From Isoperla grammatica (lineage: Eukaryota; Arthropoda; Insecta; Plecoptera; Perlodidae): 64,000 bases of DNA. The number at the start of each line of letters is the position of its first letter. The stretch's first letter is position 1. A program made the translations under genes and the position numbers. Location of the stretch: the NCBI GenBank assembly GCA_945910005.1, contig OX246740.1, positions 59,656,646-59,720,645 of the forward strand, read 5' to 3'. Shown one piece after another: positions 34,995 to 48,344 of the stretch. The notes beneath the pieces were generated by a model that saw only the letters and a program-made list of their open reading frames with translations, was not told the DNA's origin and did not search any database.

Positions 34995-35260
34995 ATAAGA
35001 GAGCGACGGATGAGGAATTAGTTGAAACAGCAAGTGAAGGAACGAGGATTGTTGTGTTGTGTGAGGCTATACTAACGAATATCATGATAGCAGCCCAAGT
35101 GGCAGAGAAGATAGTGGACTAGACCAAGAGTGGAATACAAGCAACAGATAATCCAGAAGAATGTGCCTTGTTACGAATATGTAGCGATGAAAACACTGGC
35201 ACAAATGTGAGAGATTTATTTCAAACCATTGCACAGATTGAAATCATGAAAAACAGTTAA
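34994..35260 (+). pseudogene. Unidentified coding-like fragment with one in-frame TAG
   Basis: Directly after the 41-bp array a frame reads HKRATDEELVETASEGTRIV, continues through a hydrophobic helix-like stretch (AILTNIMIAAQVAEKIVD), meets TAG at 35120-35122, and resumes in the same frame with TDNPEECALLRICSDENTGT to a TAA at 35258-35260. The composition (amphipathic, Glu/Lys/Ala-rich) is unlike the translations of the surrounding DNA. I do not recognise a family. It may be a decayed exon or transposon gene whose 5' part was replaced by, or expanded into, the minisatellite. Chance cannot be excluded. Confidence 0.3.
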
Positions 35261-36943
35261 ATCTATTTCTATTATTCAATACAAAATAGTACACAAATTA
35301 GTATTTCTCTTTCTAATGAAACAAAATAGTAACTTTTTACTTCGTTTTAAAATTACCCGAGTTTCTAAATTGACAGTTGTTAGAACGATGCTGGTGGTTG
35401 AATAACATCCCAGTATACCAAGACGTGACATGTGCGTTTATACTTTATATGGCTGTTACATATGCTACACCTACTTTCTATTGTAACAGCTGCATCTGTT
35501 ACAAGTTGCAAAGATGCAGCAACAAGCAGGCTGGGTGGCAGGCGGGCCAATAAATACTTTGCATTAATACTTGTTGGCTTGTTTTTAATTACGAGAATCG
35601 AACCGTTTTTGCCTGATTAATGTGCAAATTGCAGCTCGATAATTCCAGGTGTATCGAATGAAGGAGCGTAAACTGTTCTCTCACTTGCGCAACCACTGCA
35701 CTGTTATAACCTACAGGCTGATTTACGGTCATTTGCAAAAATTAAATCATAAAAATTCCTATTAAATATGTTTACTAAAGGTTAATAACACATTTACGAT
35801 TCCAATTAAAATTTAATCTCAAAATGAGTCTATTACGGTATGTGGTCCCTGATGCCCCCCAGAAGGCAGGGCCCCACTAAGGCCCGGGGCGGCCATATAT
35901 GACGAGGCCTCGGGCCAGCCCAGCTTTCACGGAAGCTCAGACCTATATTTAAGTTGTTAGGCTGTTGTGATATCTTTATAATATTGACGTTCGTGACGAC
36001 TTCGATATTGGCTCGGCCGAGATTTATTAGATGCGTGCGTGGTCACGCGGGGTCGTGCGTGCGTGCGTGTGCACGCGTAGCGCGTATAGGTGACGCAGGA
36101 GCAGTGTGCTGACGCTAGGCTGAAACAAACCTTATTTGTTTGTTTATTTTAGATTGTTATTTGTGCGAACATTAATAACTTTTTAGCTATATCATATCTA
36201 AAATTAAATCTAAGATAAACATAAGTCTCAGATGAAACTGCGAAGTCCCGTATCTTTATACTCGTCACACACCATCACTACCCATTGGTTCATACGGGTA
36301 AATACAGTCACGTGGTCCTAGGACACAAACAAACTAAATATCGCTATATATAATATAATAGCTGCCAAGTAATATAGTCTAAACACGTTCAAATGAAAGT
36401 GTGCACCGTGTATATTAAATAACGTATCGAAACCATGTTACTTCTTCGTATTTATAAACCGTATAATTGTAACCATATATTATAGAAAGCATAATGCTAA
36501 ATAAACATGACTTTATGATGGTACTATTATTATTTTATTGCTGTTGTCTGTGTACAGGAAGCTACATCAAGCTTGTATACACATTTTATGGCATTCCTGC
36601 AATTAACATATTGTCTGGCACTAGGCAGCGTACAAACGCACACCCATCTTCTTCGTACAACACTGGTTCGTATTTCGGGAGTCTCATACTTTCTGTTCTG
36701 TTTGCCTTAAAGTGATGACAAATATGCTCTTATAAGACTGATCTCACGTTAGCCAAGGCTTAGTCGTCACTATGAGATTTTCTCATAAAATACATGGTGC
36801 CTGGTAGAATGTTTGTCGAATCTAAGATTATGTATATACAAAGATTGGTGAAGCCGGGTCGTAGATATAGCAATGGATGCGTTAGAAGGAGAGAACATGG
36901 AAGGTTCTGATCTAGAAGAGAGAAGAGAACGAGTGCGCTCGTG

Positions 36944-36991
36944 ATTGGCTCAGCCTCCCTACGGACCCACCACGAAGACGCCGTGACGTCA
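36944..36991. promoter_or_regulatory. CCAAT (minus) and CRE pair
   Basis: ATTGG at 36944-36948 and a perfect CRE, TGACGTCA, at 36984-36991 lie 40 bp apart in a locally GC-richer patch. No downstream coding start is recognised, so this is motif evidence only. Confidence 0.3.
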
Positions 36992-38511
36992 TGGGCCACA
37001 GGTCACACAACGAGAATCATTCGGGAGTAATTTAGACTAATTTCTAATATTTATGCAGATTCCCTTGTTGCCGGCACTATAGACATAATGCGGAAGTGCA
37101 TGAATTAGGCCTACTCGTTTATATCATGATTGGCATCATTGTGCATAAATTAGGCAATCAAGTGACGAGTGCTGCGTCGCGTTGAAGTCTACGCTAATAA
37201 GGTGTGGACTGTGGCCACAGGGGGGGTGGCTGACAGAATGACACGATATAGTCATGGTTAGTAGCCTGCTGTAGACAGTAGAGTGCATGGCAGCCCAACG
37301 CTGCGCTGATATGAAATTATCTTATACATTCGAAGAAGAAAATTAGTGACGGGTTCATAAAATAAACTTCCCGAATTGTTTCTAATGAATAGAGATGATT
37401 GGATACTTGGTCCGCCGGTCTAGGTGAGTTGGTGACCGGTGCCCGCAAAGCGGCCTCTCGCTAGTCACATAATTCACAAGTATTCGATTTTTTTTATTAT
37501 TATTGAAATTGTATTCTATTGTATGAGGCATTGAAATAACAAAAAGTATTGCTCGTCATGGCTGCTGAATATGAAACAAGGCGTATGATACCGTGTTATT
37601 AGCCGGGGGCTCAATCTTACATGGAAGGGGCAGGGTGACATTTGCATAATAACTCGACTAAATATACAAAATGGTGGCCCAATCGGTTCGGGCAGGCCTG
37701 AGATTACGCGCCGTTGTTTATTGGCGCTGATAACGGGTAACGTTTCCCTATAGCTGTAGTGATTGTGTGTAAGATGTGACGGCTTCGTTGTTGGTTCTTG
37801 CTACGTTTTGATGCTGCAGTGGTGCAGACGAGGCGTCGCATGCATTATTCTATCGTGTTATACTTTGAAGTACACTCGACTTGACGACGTAACTCAAAAC
37901 TGTTTAGATTTAGTTCTGTACTCATTTACTAATGCATGAATACCAGAGCAAGTTATTTGTAGTGAAAACAAAAAATTGAACACTGGAGAACGAAATTGTA
38001 ATTGATTTTCGTCATGGAATCACTTTTGAGCCAGCCAAATCTCAACTGTTTACAGCAAATACCTATTCCTGTGAATGCTAAAAGTACATTTATATTGTAA
38101 GCTGTAAGTACACAGCATGATCTCCGTATCAAAATACCCCAACATATTTAAAAGAAAATATATAGGCCTACTTAGAATTGAATTATTTTCACCACAAATA
38201 TCTACCTCTGGCTATTTCGTCATTTGAATCATTATTTTGTGTCATATTTACCAGAAAGTGGCGACATATATTTCCTAATTTATAATATACGTCTCGTGGT
38301 AATAACCGAATTGTGCTGCATACATACTATAATACATTGCAATGCGTGGTTGTCTGAGCTCTATGGGTTGACAATGACGCTCAGACAATGCTGCGACTCA
38401 CAGACCATGCCTGAACGAACTAATTGTTGATATACGCGGCGGTCGGGTCATAATGTAACGAGCAATCACTTGTTACATTGCGAGTACGAGTGATGAGGGT
38501 GAACAACGATG

Positions 38512-38575
38512 GTTGCCGGCAACAATCAGTAGAGTGCGGTGACGTAGGCGCTCTCATCGACCAATGGCTGAGCTG
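38512..38575 (+). promoter_or_regulatory. X-box, CRE-like and CCAAT module
   Basis: GTTGCCGGCAAC (38512-38523) is a perfect RFX-type palindrome. It is followed by GTGACGTAG (CRE-like, 7 of 8 bases, around 38539-38547) and CCAAT (38571-38575), all within 64 bp. RFX, CREB/ATF and NF-Y sites in this order are known from vertebrate X-Y box promoters, though there the X1 and X2 sites adjoin. No exon is recognisable nearby. Confidence 0.35.
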
Positions 38576-40575
38576 CGCTTTCAACCACCTGAACAACTGG
38601 ATCACGTCAAAATTCAATTAACAAAATTGTATTGCCACATAAAGTACTAATACAGCTTTATGCAAATTAAGAACCGAGTTGCCCATAATAGAAGGCAAAA
38701 CCAAAATGTATGTTTACATTTGAGCTGTCAATAGAAGGAGAATCGTTATAGGACGAAATATGATAGACCGACTAAGGTTATGAAAATGATGATGCGAGCC
38801 ATTGTAAATAACAAAAAGAGTAGCCGTGTCAAGAAAGTCTTGTTACAGTACTAATATCAAACTAATGTCGAATAACAGTAGAACTTCCGTTCAAACGCCA
38901 CCTGAAACATTCCAACAATGAATTGCCATCTAAAGTGCTTAGAAGAAGCGTTAAAAATAAATTCCAAACCGCCCAAAAATGATACGTTTTGGAATAACTA
39001 ATTTAATAACATGTATTTCGATCACGACACGGCTGGTGGAAATGATAATATATTTTACTTGAACGTCTTGTATTATAAATGATAACGGCCGGTCCTGGTG
39101 CCAGCAAAGTTATGAGACATGTCGCATACACGGAACACGGAAGACGGTGATTATACAGAGGACGGATCTTTCGCAATGCGCAACGTGGCTAGCATGACGA
39201 CGTTGTTTGTCAAGAAAGTATTTCTTGTGGCTGGCTCGCGAGGGATGCACGCCATTTTGTTGTCGACTGCGTGAGTGCGTGTAGGTGTGTGTGGGGGGGT
39301 AATTAGCTCAGCACAGCCTGGCACCCTGACATGCACGGGTATACTGGAGGCGTGTTGGGTACTGTGCTGTGCGCATGCAGATACACAAACATGCCCTGTA
39401 TACGCTACTACAACTAACTAGACTATAGCGACTATACATAGGAATATATACATTTATTTATGGTTTTTGTTTGTCCTACCCATGCGTAACCCCCGACTTA
39501 CGGCTGTTACAATTGCTATAAAATGATTTAAAATCCTCACAAAGGAAACTAAAACGTCATCCCCTGGACGAATTCAATCTCGTTATATTATGTTATGTAA
39601 TATTGAATGAACAAGTCCAAATTTCAGGACATACAATATAAAGTTACAACCAAACCAATATGTAACTTGGCGTGCACTCCATGCCACGGTATCTTTACTC
39701 CGCGTGACATTCACACTCATCTTTGAAGACTTGTTACTGCATGCACATCTTTCATTGAAGCACTGACCACTGGCCAGCAATGTTCCCGGTATCTGATCAT
39801 TATCACACATATCGTGAGATATTTCGGTGTCTCCAAACCCCTTCCTCAAGTCGGGTAGGGACAGTGCTTGAGGAAGGAGTCCGAGACTCGTCCGAAATCT
39901 CCCGGGCATAGTTCTGCGTGTGTGTTGATGTACCTGAACACAAGAACCTGAGGCTGTAGATCAGATTGTTGAATTCGACCAGACTTGTCCCCGCGGGCAA
40001 TGATCGACCCACATGATCGATTCCTCGATCCACTGGTTGGGGTAGAATCTGAAATTGGACTCGATTATATAATAGTAAATCGTCTTGAAGAACAAACATT
40101 AAGTCATCAGGCGATATTTCATGGACGTCGTTCGTTATAAATAAATATCGCATACATCTTCGCTGGATGCCAGCCAACATTATGACACGTAAAACATGGA
40201 ACATTCCCTCGTTTAAACTGTGCACACAACACCAGACGAAATTATGAACGATAATTCTACAATTCTGCAATTTATTACTGTTGTTAATATAACAATTATT
40301 GTTTGAAGGCAGCAAGCATTGAGGCCACTAACTTCCTTGTGCATTATGTTGGATCAAAATTGCAAACACAATGTACCGGGGTCTGATATTACTGTTGAAA
40401 CGAAGACACGCAGAGGCTTATATTAGCGAGTCTGTGGAGTCTATGTCTTCGGGCAGCGAGAGTGGCGAAGCGCGAGGCCCCAAGATTGGCCCATCTCTTG
40501 CCTCGGACACCGGATACTGTTAATTGCAGGTTTCGGCGGCCGGCTACTCCCACTCTATTCATTCCTCTTGTCCCG

Positions 40576-43135
40576 GTGATGACAGCCACTCTCCTGCCTT
40601 CTAACCTGCCTCGTGATGACAGCCACTCTCCTGCCTTGTAACCTGCCTCGTGATGACAGCCACTCTCCTGCCTTCTAGCCTGCCTCGTGATGAAGGCCAC
40701 TCTCCTGCCTTCTAACCTGCTTCGTGATGACAGCCACTCTCCTGCCTTCTAGCCTGCCTCGTGAAGACAGCCACTCTCCTGCCTTCTAACCTGCCTCGTG
40801 ATGACAGCCACTCTCCTGCCTTCTAACCTGCCTCGTGATGACAGCCACTCTCCTGCCTTCTAACCTGCCTCGTGATGACAGCCACTCTCCTGCCTTCTAA
40901 CCTGCCTCGTGATGACAGCCACTCTCCTGCCTTCTAACCTGCCTCGTGATGACAGCCACTCTCCTGCCTTCTAACCTGCCTTGTGATGACAGCCACTCTC
41001 CTGCCTTCTAACCTGCCTCGTGATGACAGCCACTCTCCTGCCTTCTAACCTGCCTCGTGATGACAGCCACTCTCCTGCCTTCTAACCTGCCTCGTGATGA
41101 CAGCCACTCTCCTGCCTTCTAACCTGCCTCGTGATGACAGCCACTCTCCTGCCTTCTAGCCTGCCTCGTGATGACAGCCACTCTCCTGCCTTCTAACCTG
41201 CCTCGTGATGACAGCCACTCTCCTGCCTTCTAACCTGCCTCGTGATGACAGCCACTCTCCTGCCTTCTAACCTGCCTCGTGATGACAGCCACTCTCCTGC
41301 CTTCTAACCTGCCTCGTGATGTCAGCCACTCTCCTGCCTTCTAACCTGCCTCGTGATGACAGCCACTCTCCTGCCTTCTAACCTGCCTCGTGATGACAGC
41401 CACTCTCCTGCCTTCTAACCTGCCTCGTGATGACAGCCACTCTCCTGCCTTCTAACCTGCCTCGTGATGACAGCCACTCTCCTGCCTTCTAACCTGCCTC
41501 GTGATGACAGCCACTCTCCTGCCTTCTAACCTGCCTCGTGATGACAGCCACTCTCCTGCCTTCTAGCCTGCCTCGTGATGACAGCCACTCTCCTGCCTTC
41601 TAACCTGCCTCGCGATGACAGCCACTCTCCTGCCTTCTAGCCTGCCTCATGATGACAGCTACTCTCCTGCCTTCTAACCTGCCTCGTGATGACAGCCACT
41701 CTCCTGCCTTCTAGCCTGCCTCGTGATGACAGCCACTCTCCTGCCTTCTAGCCTGCCTCGTGATGACAGCCACTCTCCTGCCTTCTAACCTGCCTCGTGA
41801 TGACAGCTACTCTCCTGCCTTCTAACCTGCCTCGTGATGACAGCCACTCTCCTGCCTTCTAGCCTGCCTCGTGATGACAGCCACTCTCCTGCCTTCTAAC
41901 CTGCCTCGTGATGACAGCCACTCTCCTGCCTTCTAACCTGCCTCGTGATGACAGCCACTCTCCTGCCTTCTAGCCTGCCTCGTGATGACAGCCACTCTCC
42001 TGCCTTCTAACCTGCCTCGTGATGACAGCCACTCTCCTGCCTTCTAACCTGCCTCGTGATGACAGCCACTCTCCTGCCTTCTAGCCTGCCTCGCGATGAC
42101 AGCCACTCTCCTGCCTTCTAACCTGCCTCGTGATGACAGCTACTCTCCTGCCTTCTAACCTGCCTCGTGATGACAGCCACTCTCCTGCCTTCTAACCTGC
42201 CTCGTGATGACAGCCACTCTCCTGCCTTCTAACCTGCCTCGCGATGACAGCCACTCTCCTGCCTTCTAGCCTGCCTCGTGATGACAGCCACTCTCCTGCC
42301 TTCTAACCTGCCTCATGATGACAGCTACTCTCCTGCCTTCTAACCTGCCTCGTGATGACAGCCACTCTCCTGCCTTCTAGCCTGCCTCGTGATGACAGCC
42401 ACTCTCCTGCCTTCTAGCCTGCCTCGTGATGACAGCCACTCTCCTGCCTTCTAACCTGCCTCGTGATGACAGCCACTCTCCTGCCTTCTAACCTGCCTCG
42501 TGATGACAGCCACTCTCCTGCCTTCTAACCTGCCTGGTGATGACAGCCACTCTCCTGCCTTCTAACCTGCCTCGTGATGACAGCCACTCTCCTGCCTTCT
42601 AACCAGCCTCGTGATGACAGCCACTCTCCTGCCTTCTAACCTGCCTGGTGATGACAGCCACTCTCCTGCCTTCTAACCTGCCTCGTGATGACAGCCACTC
42701 TCCTGCCTTCTAACCTGCCTCGCGATGACAGTGCACTGCCTTCTAACCTGCCTCGCGATGACAGCCACTCTCCTGCCTTCTAGCCTGCCTCGTGATGACA
42801 GCCACTCTCCTGCCTTCTAACCTGCCTCGTGATGACAGCCACTCTCCTGCCTTCTAACCAGCCTCGTGATGACAGCCACTCTCCTGCCTTCTAACCTGCC
42901 TCGTGATGACAGCCACTCTCCTGCCTTCTAACCTGCCTCGTGATGACAGCCACTCTCCTGCCTCGCGATGACAGCCACTCTCCTGCCTTCTAACCTGCCT
43001 CGTGATGACAGCCACTCTCCTGCCTTCTCACCTCCTCGTGATGACAGCCACTCTCCTGCCTTCTAACCTGCCTCGTGATGACAGCCACTCTCCTGCCTTC
43101 TAGCCTGCCTCGTGATGACAGCCACTCTCCTGCCT
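40576..43135. repeat. 37-bp minisatellite, about 69 copies
   Basis: Units read TGATGACAGCCACTCTCCTG then CCTTCTAACCTGCCTCG. TAACC and TAGCC subtypes are interspersed, and CGTGA, CGCGA and CATGA variants recur. The array is very regular until about 42720. From there hybrid units carrying parts of the neighbouring 32-bp type appear (for example near 42723 and 43024). Confidence 0.96.
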
Positions 43136-44905
43136 CGCGATGACAGCCACTCTCCTGCCTTCTCACCTCCTCGTGATAACAGTCCACTGACTTCTCACCT
43201 CCACGTAATGACAGTGACTGCCTTCTCACCTCCTCGTGATGACAGTGCACTGCCTTCTCACCTCTTCGTGATGACAGTGCACTGCCTTCTCACCTCCTCG
43301 TGATGACAGTGCACTGCCTTCTCACCTCCTCGTGATGACAGTCCACTGACTTCTCACCTCCTCGTAATGACAGTGACTGCCTTCTCACCTCCTCGTGATG
43401 ACAGTGCACTGCCTTCTCACCTCTTCGTGATGACAGTGACTGCCTTCTCACCTCCTCGTGATGACAGTGCACTGCCTTCTCACCTCCTCGTGATGACAGT
43501 GCACTGCCTTCTCACCTCCTCGTGACAACAGTCCACTGACTTCTCACCTCCACGTAATGACAGTGACTGCCTTCTCACCTCCTCGTGATGACAGTGCACT
43601 GCCTTCTCACCTCCTCGTGATGACAGTGCACTGCCTTCTCACCTCGTGATGACAGTCCACTGCCTTCTCACCTCCTCGTGATGACAGTCCACTGCCTTCA
43701 CACCTCCTCGCGATGACAGTGCACTGCCTTCTCACCTCCTCGTGATGACAGTGACTGCCTTCCCACCTCCTCGTGATGACAGTGCACTGCCTTCTCACCT
43801 CCTCGTGACAACAGTCCACTGACTTCTCACCTCCACGTAATGACAGTGACTGCCTTCTCACCTCCTCGTGATGACAGTGCACTGCCTTCTCACCTCCTCG
43901 TGATGACAGTGCACTGCCTTCTCACCTCCTCGTGATGACAGTCTACTAACTTCTCACCTCCTCGTGATGACAGTGCACTGCCTCCTCACCTCCTCGTGAT
44001 GACAGTGACTGCCTTCTCATCTCCTCGTGATGACAGTGCACTGCCTCCTCACCTCCTCGTGATGACAGTGCACTGCCTCCTCACCTCCTCGCGATGACAG
44101 TGCACTGCCTTCTCACCTCCTCGTGATGACAGTGCACTGCCTTCTCACCTCCTCGTGATGACTGTGCACTGCCTTCTCACCTCCTCGTGATGACAGTCTA
44201 CTAACTTCTCACCTCCTCGTAATGACAGTGACTGCCTTCTCACCTCCTCGTGATGACAGTGCACTGCCTTCCCACCTCGTGATGACAGTCCACTGCCTTC
44301 TCACCTCCTCGTGATGACAGTCCACTAACTTCTCACCTCCTCGTAATGACAGTGACCTGCCTTCTCACCTCCTCGCGATGACAGTGCACTGCCTTCTCTC
44401 CTCGTGATGACAGTCCACTAACTTCTCACCTCCTCGTAATGACAGTGACCTGCCTTCTCACCTCCTCGTTATGACAGTGACCTGCCTTCTCACCTCCACG
44501 TGATGACAGTCCACTTCCTTCTCACCTCCTCGCGATGACAGTGCACTGCCTTCTCATCTTCTCGCGATGACAGCCCAAGGCCTTCTCACCTCCTCGTTAT
44601 GACAGTCCACTGCCTCCTCACCTCCTCGTGATGACAGTCCACTGCCTTCTCACCTCCTCGTGATGACAGTCCACTTCCTTCTCACCTCCTCGCGATGACA
44701 GTGCACTGCCTTCTCATCTTCTCGCGATGACAGCCCAAGGCCTTCTCACCTCCTCGTTATGACAGTCCACTGCCTCCTCACCTCCTCGTGATGACAGTCC
44801 ACTGCCTCCTCACCTCCTCGTGATGACAGTGCACTGCCTCCTCACCTCCTCGTTATGACAGTGCACTGCCTTCTCACCTCCTCGTGATGACAGTGCACTG
44901 CCTTG
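43136..44905. repeat. 32-bp minisatellite related to the 37-bp array, about 55 copies
   Basis: Units read TGATGACAGTGCACTGCC then TTCTCACCTCCTCG. They share TGATGACAG, CTGCCTTCT and the terminal CTCG with the 37-bp units, so both came from one ancestor. This part is more diverse: GTGCACTG, GTCCACTG and GTGACTG cores; TAATGAC and TTATGAC starts; and repeated multi-unit blocks, such as the CTCATCTTCTCGCGATGACA block at about 44553 and 44713. Confidence 0.95.
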
Positions 44906-46444
44906 TAACACTATTGAGTGTCTGGCAGCGCCTCGAGGGACTCACGCGAAGTGAAGGTGTTGTATCAATTAAACCCCACATTACAGTTACGCTATCGAGC
45001 TAGGACGAACCACCACAGCAATCTCAACAGTTTCACACGCTTTTCGTTATAGTCATTTCGTTTTGCATAATTATGGAGCCTCCTAGATGAAGGGTTATAA
45101 TTACGCAGCTATCTCAAGATTTATGGGTTTTTGGGTAATACTATTTCTAAATCACGAGAGAGCAAGGTCAGATAATTCGATTTGTATTTTACGGTCTATT
45201 AAAAACAGCCACGACTATCCACCAGGCAAGGTCCAATGGGTTTCAAATTGATGTTTTGTTGGTTTAGTTACCGGAGCAACGTATAATTACTCGATCATTT
45301 AAACCTATAAGCCATCTTATTTTCCCTTCTTTTTTTAATAACCGTTTTCGAAAAAAAAAAAACGAATCGCCCGAGAGTCATTTATCACAGGTGATCTGCG
45401 AGACGGGGCTGGCGCCCGTGTCGGGGGGAGAGGGGGGGGGGGGCGCCGACACCTGCCCCTATGTGCTAGGCTGCATGCCAGGGTTTTAATTAACCGAGAT
45501 CTCACTAAATCCACTTTTGTCTAGGTTTGGAATTAATTATTTGAAGCGTTATACCTGTGCTCACAAGGTTTATCTAAGAATGATAACTTTTTCACGCAAC
45601 TTGACAGTTCTTTAAATGGAGAACAAGACATTAATTTTGTACCGATTGTAAAATGTGATAAATGAACAAAATGTTAAGTATTTGTTTTAGAGAAATATAC
45701 CTGTAGAATGGTCAGGAATGGGCGGGCATTGGTGGGTTCATATGGCTCAATCTAGAACGATAGTTCACGACTCATGTGTTCTGTCTATGACCGACACTGA
45801 CAACTGTACTGCAAGTACGTAGAGCGAACCCTTCACCGTTGTAGCCTCGGACCATTTGACAACTTTATGTCGCTTTCATTACATTTCGTATCATTTGGTA
45901 TTATCGTTATCATCGTCATGAATGTATGTATATTGATTTTTCTACCCCCTTTAACTTAACCTCCTCATGCCGTATCATTTTTCTGGTATTCATTACTCAA
46001 CAGTGTATAAACAAAAATAATTAATAAGGGGAAGTAAAATATAACAATATTACCGAATCAGTTTGAGTGGACGGAAGAATGAACTATTTTGAATTGAATA
46101 CTATCTCCGAACATTTGCTAGTATTATTGAGTGTTTATCAGCGTACTTGAGTGCAAGTTGTTCACACACTGCGGAACATTGGAAATGTGCAAATTGGCTG
46201 TTATCGAATAAGCCCAAGCAAGCCATGCAGCCGAGTCTACAGTCTCCCCCCTCGTTGTGAGCGGGGCTAATATATGTGCGTAGCCCAATGGGCCGTGAAG
46301 CGTTGAGAGGCCACGTGTATAATGAGCCAGCCACTCGATTGACAGAAATATTACATCATCAGTTTCAGAAGTAGTCCTTGAGCTGTCTGTGCATCCGATG
46401 CACCACGCTGCACCAGACACAATGGGCACGATCATTGTGACTAA
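44906..46444. other. Unique region with poly-A and poly-G tracts
   Basis: No supported gene. An A run lies at about 45350-45361, and G runs at 45423-45428 and 45432-45443 precede GCGCC. Confidence 0.4.
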
Positions 46445-46760
46445 TGTGACGACATGGGAATCTAGAGTGGCTGGGGTTCGATTCCCGGTGCCAGTTGGGT
46501 GCAGGGAGCTGTCACAGCAACGAATACATTTGTAGGTTGTAATTTAGTGAGCTCTACGAGGGAGGGCGCGGGTTCGATTACCACCACCGGCATTCCTGAC
46601 TGAAGGTTTCCTCAGTCACGCGGCGAATGCTGGTAAACGTCCCCAACAGTCCTACTACCCTGTATGTTGGCTAAAGAGAACCACAGTTTAGATATTTCTT
46701 CGGGACTCATGGTCGCCCCTCGTCAGACGTCGGAGGCCTAAGGAAGGTCCATGTTCTCTC
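46445..46760 (+). mobile_element. SINE-like element with two B boxes
   Basis: GGTTCGATTCC (46475-46485) is a perfect RNA polymerase III B box, and GGTTCGATTAC (46571-46581) is a second, 10/11 match 96 bp downstream, each in a T-arm-like context. After the second box a TGACTGA/TCAGTCA hairpin and a non-repetitive body follow. The two heads suggest a dimeric or duplicated tRNA-derived SINE. I do not recognise a named family, and I cannot set the ends. Confidence 0.45.
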
Positions 46761-48344
46761 GAAATATCTGCGACGCGCTCAATCGGTGAGCGTTGCAAGA
46801 ACTATCTCATATACTTGGGTCGTCGTCGAGATTAGCCTCTTTCCTTTGCCAACAGTGGTCGCGCGTATCGAAGCCGTAATCAGATTATAAGCGGGAATGT
46901 CATAAGTCACGTGAGAGAGAACAGAATGTCGCAGTGATCTAAATATAGGGCGAGTGAATCTAACAGGCCGTGCCAGGCGCCCAGCGCACTCCTGTCATCA
47001 ATCCATCTTCTTCCTTCCCTATATTTCCTAGGCAGAATATTAGATATTTGTATTTTATTTTTAATTCCAAAAGACGTTGTTTTTTTGGAATTCACAAGAA
47101 ATGTTAGCTTAAACTGTGCTTTTTTAATCGATGTGAAACTTAAGTATAGTATTTTTTGCGGACAAAGCTTAGTTCGAAACGATTTCGTGAATATGTTAAC
47201 CACGACTTTGCTAGAACACAAACAGCACAAAATACAGCCAAGCACAGTGATGAGTTTTTAATCGCGAGATTATCGTTGTTTATCATGTCTGTGGGGAATA
47301 AACAAGTGTTGTGGGTTGTGTTGTGGTCTATAGTAATACTCACAATCACGCGCACACGCACACGCTAGGGGTATATATATAGTCTAACAGACGCCACGCC
47401 ATTTTCATAAGATAAACCAGATCAAACCAATTTGTTTGAGTAAGATTCTAGACCCAACTATAGCTAGTCAGTTAGTTCATCAATGATCTAAAATAAGGTA
47501 ATATTTTAATAGGATACAATGAAGGAGAGATAATGAATGATAACCTGTAAGGAAACTGTACGTACACAGTTGAAAAAATAGGAGTATTTGAAACATTTGT
47601 TATACTCTACTAAAAGTGCCCAAAAATGGCTCTGCTAGGCTGTACCATTTTCTGCGCCCTTCTAGTATCAACATCCCCAGTGCATTACCTCGTTTTGTAG
47701 CCACCAGAATGCATAGAGTCTCTTTTGAATACCGTGTCCGGCAAGGTAGTGCACTGCTCGACCGACGAAACAGTAGCCGGGCGCAATAACTTATCAATCA
47801 GCCGAGATGAGTGAGGTTTGGCTGCGATGGGCGGGTCTTGCACACGATAGATGGGGACAGCGAAGATCGGCCGGCGAACATCAAAGCCACACACAACTTA
47901 CTGGCTTTTTATCGTTAGTCATATTTTCTAAAAACTTGCATTCGTCTAATAAATAAGAAATTTGGAAAGGGAAAAAAAAATGGCGCCATGCGCAGCCATT
48001 TTGTGTATCTTTGGTGCAACCGAAAGTGATAAACTATAACCCCATGTTGGTATTTATGAGGAATGGCATTAACATCGAAATATGGCGGGCGGGCTCAGAA
48101 GGCGCGCCAGATATTTATAATAAAGCCCAACATGCTAGTTGTGTTTGAATTCTGCAGACATCTGGAATGTATACGTATTTCAGTGAAACATCTAGCGACA
48201 ACTAAAGTATCATTTGTTTTTTACAGGTGATTTGTAAACATTTGTCATGAAATCATTTCAACCGCATTATATTTTCACTTGAATTACATCAGAAAGCGCT
48301 GGCTAATACAATAAGTTAATCTTTTTCTGTAAACAATGGGTAGT
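46761..48344. other. Unique region
   Basis: No supported gene. An (AC/GC) run near 47343-47366 precedes a TATATATATA stretch. Minus frames at 46907-47245 and 47600-47894 lack recognisable domains. Confidence 0.4.

Larger units (their letters stand above)
35261..40575. other. Long unique region without recognised gene
   Basis: About 5.3 kb of mostly AT-rich sequence. The minus-strand frames at 39583-39909 (108 codons) and 39803-40315 (170 codons) overlap and have no domain I can name. A GTGCGTGCGTGC-type microsatellite lies near 36050-36075. Two promoter-like groups are listed separately. Confidence 0.4.

Noticed and set aside
35850..35930. hAT-like G/C-rich terminus (GGGCCCCACTAAGGCCC)
   Set aside because: Resembles subterminal tracts of the other hAT elements but has no CAGTG terminus or duplication.
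39583..40315. Overlapping minus frames of 108 and 170 codons
   Set aside because: Cysteine-containing stretches looked protein-like, but no family, splice signal or consistent frame supports a gene.
40576..44905. CRISPR array (37-bp and 32-bp repeats)
   Set aside because: Units are contiguous with no unique spacers, no cas genes are present, and the context is metazoan-like.
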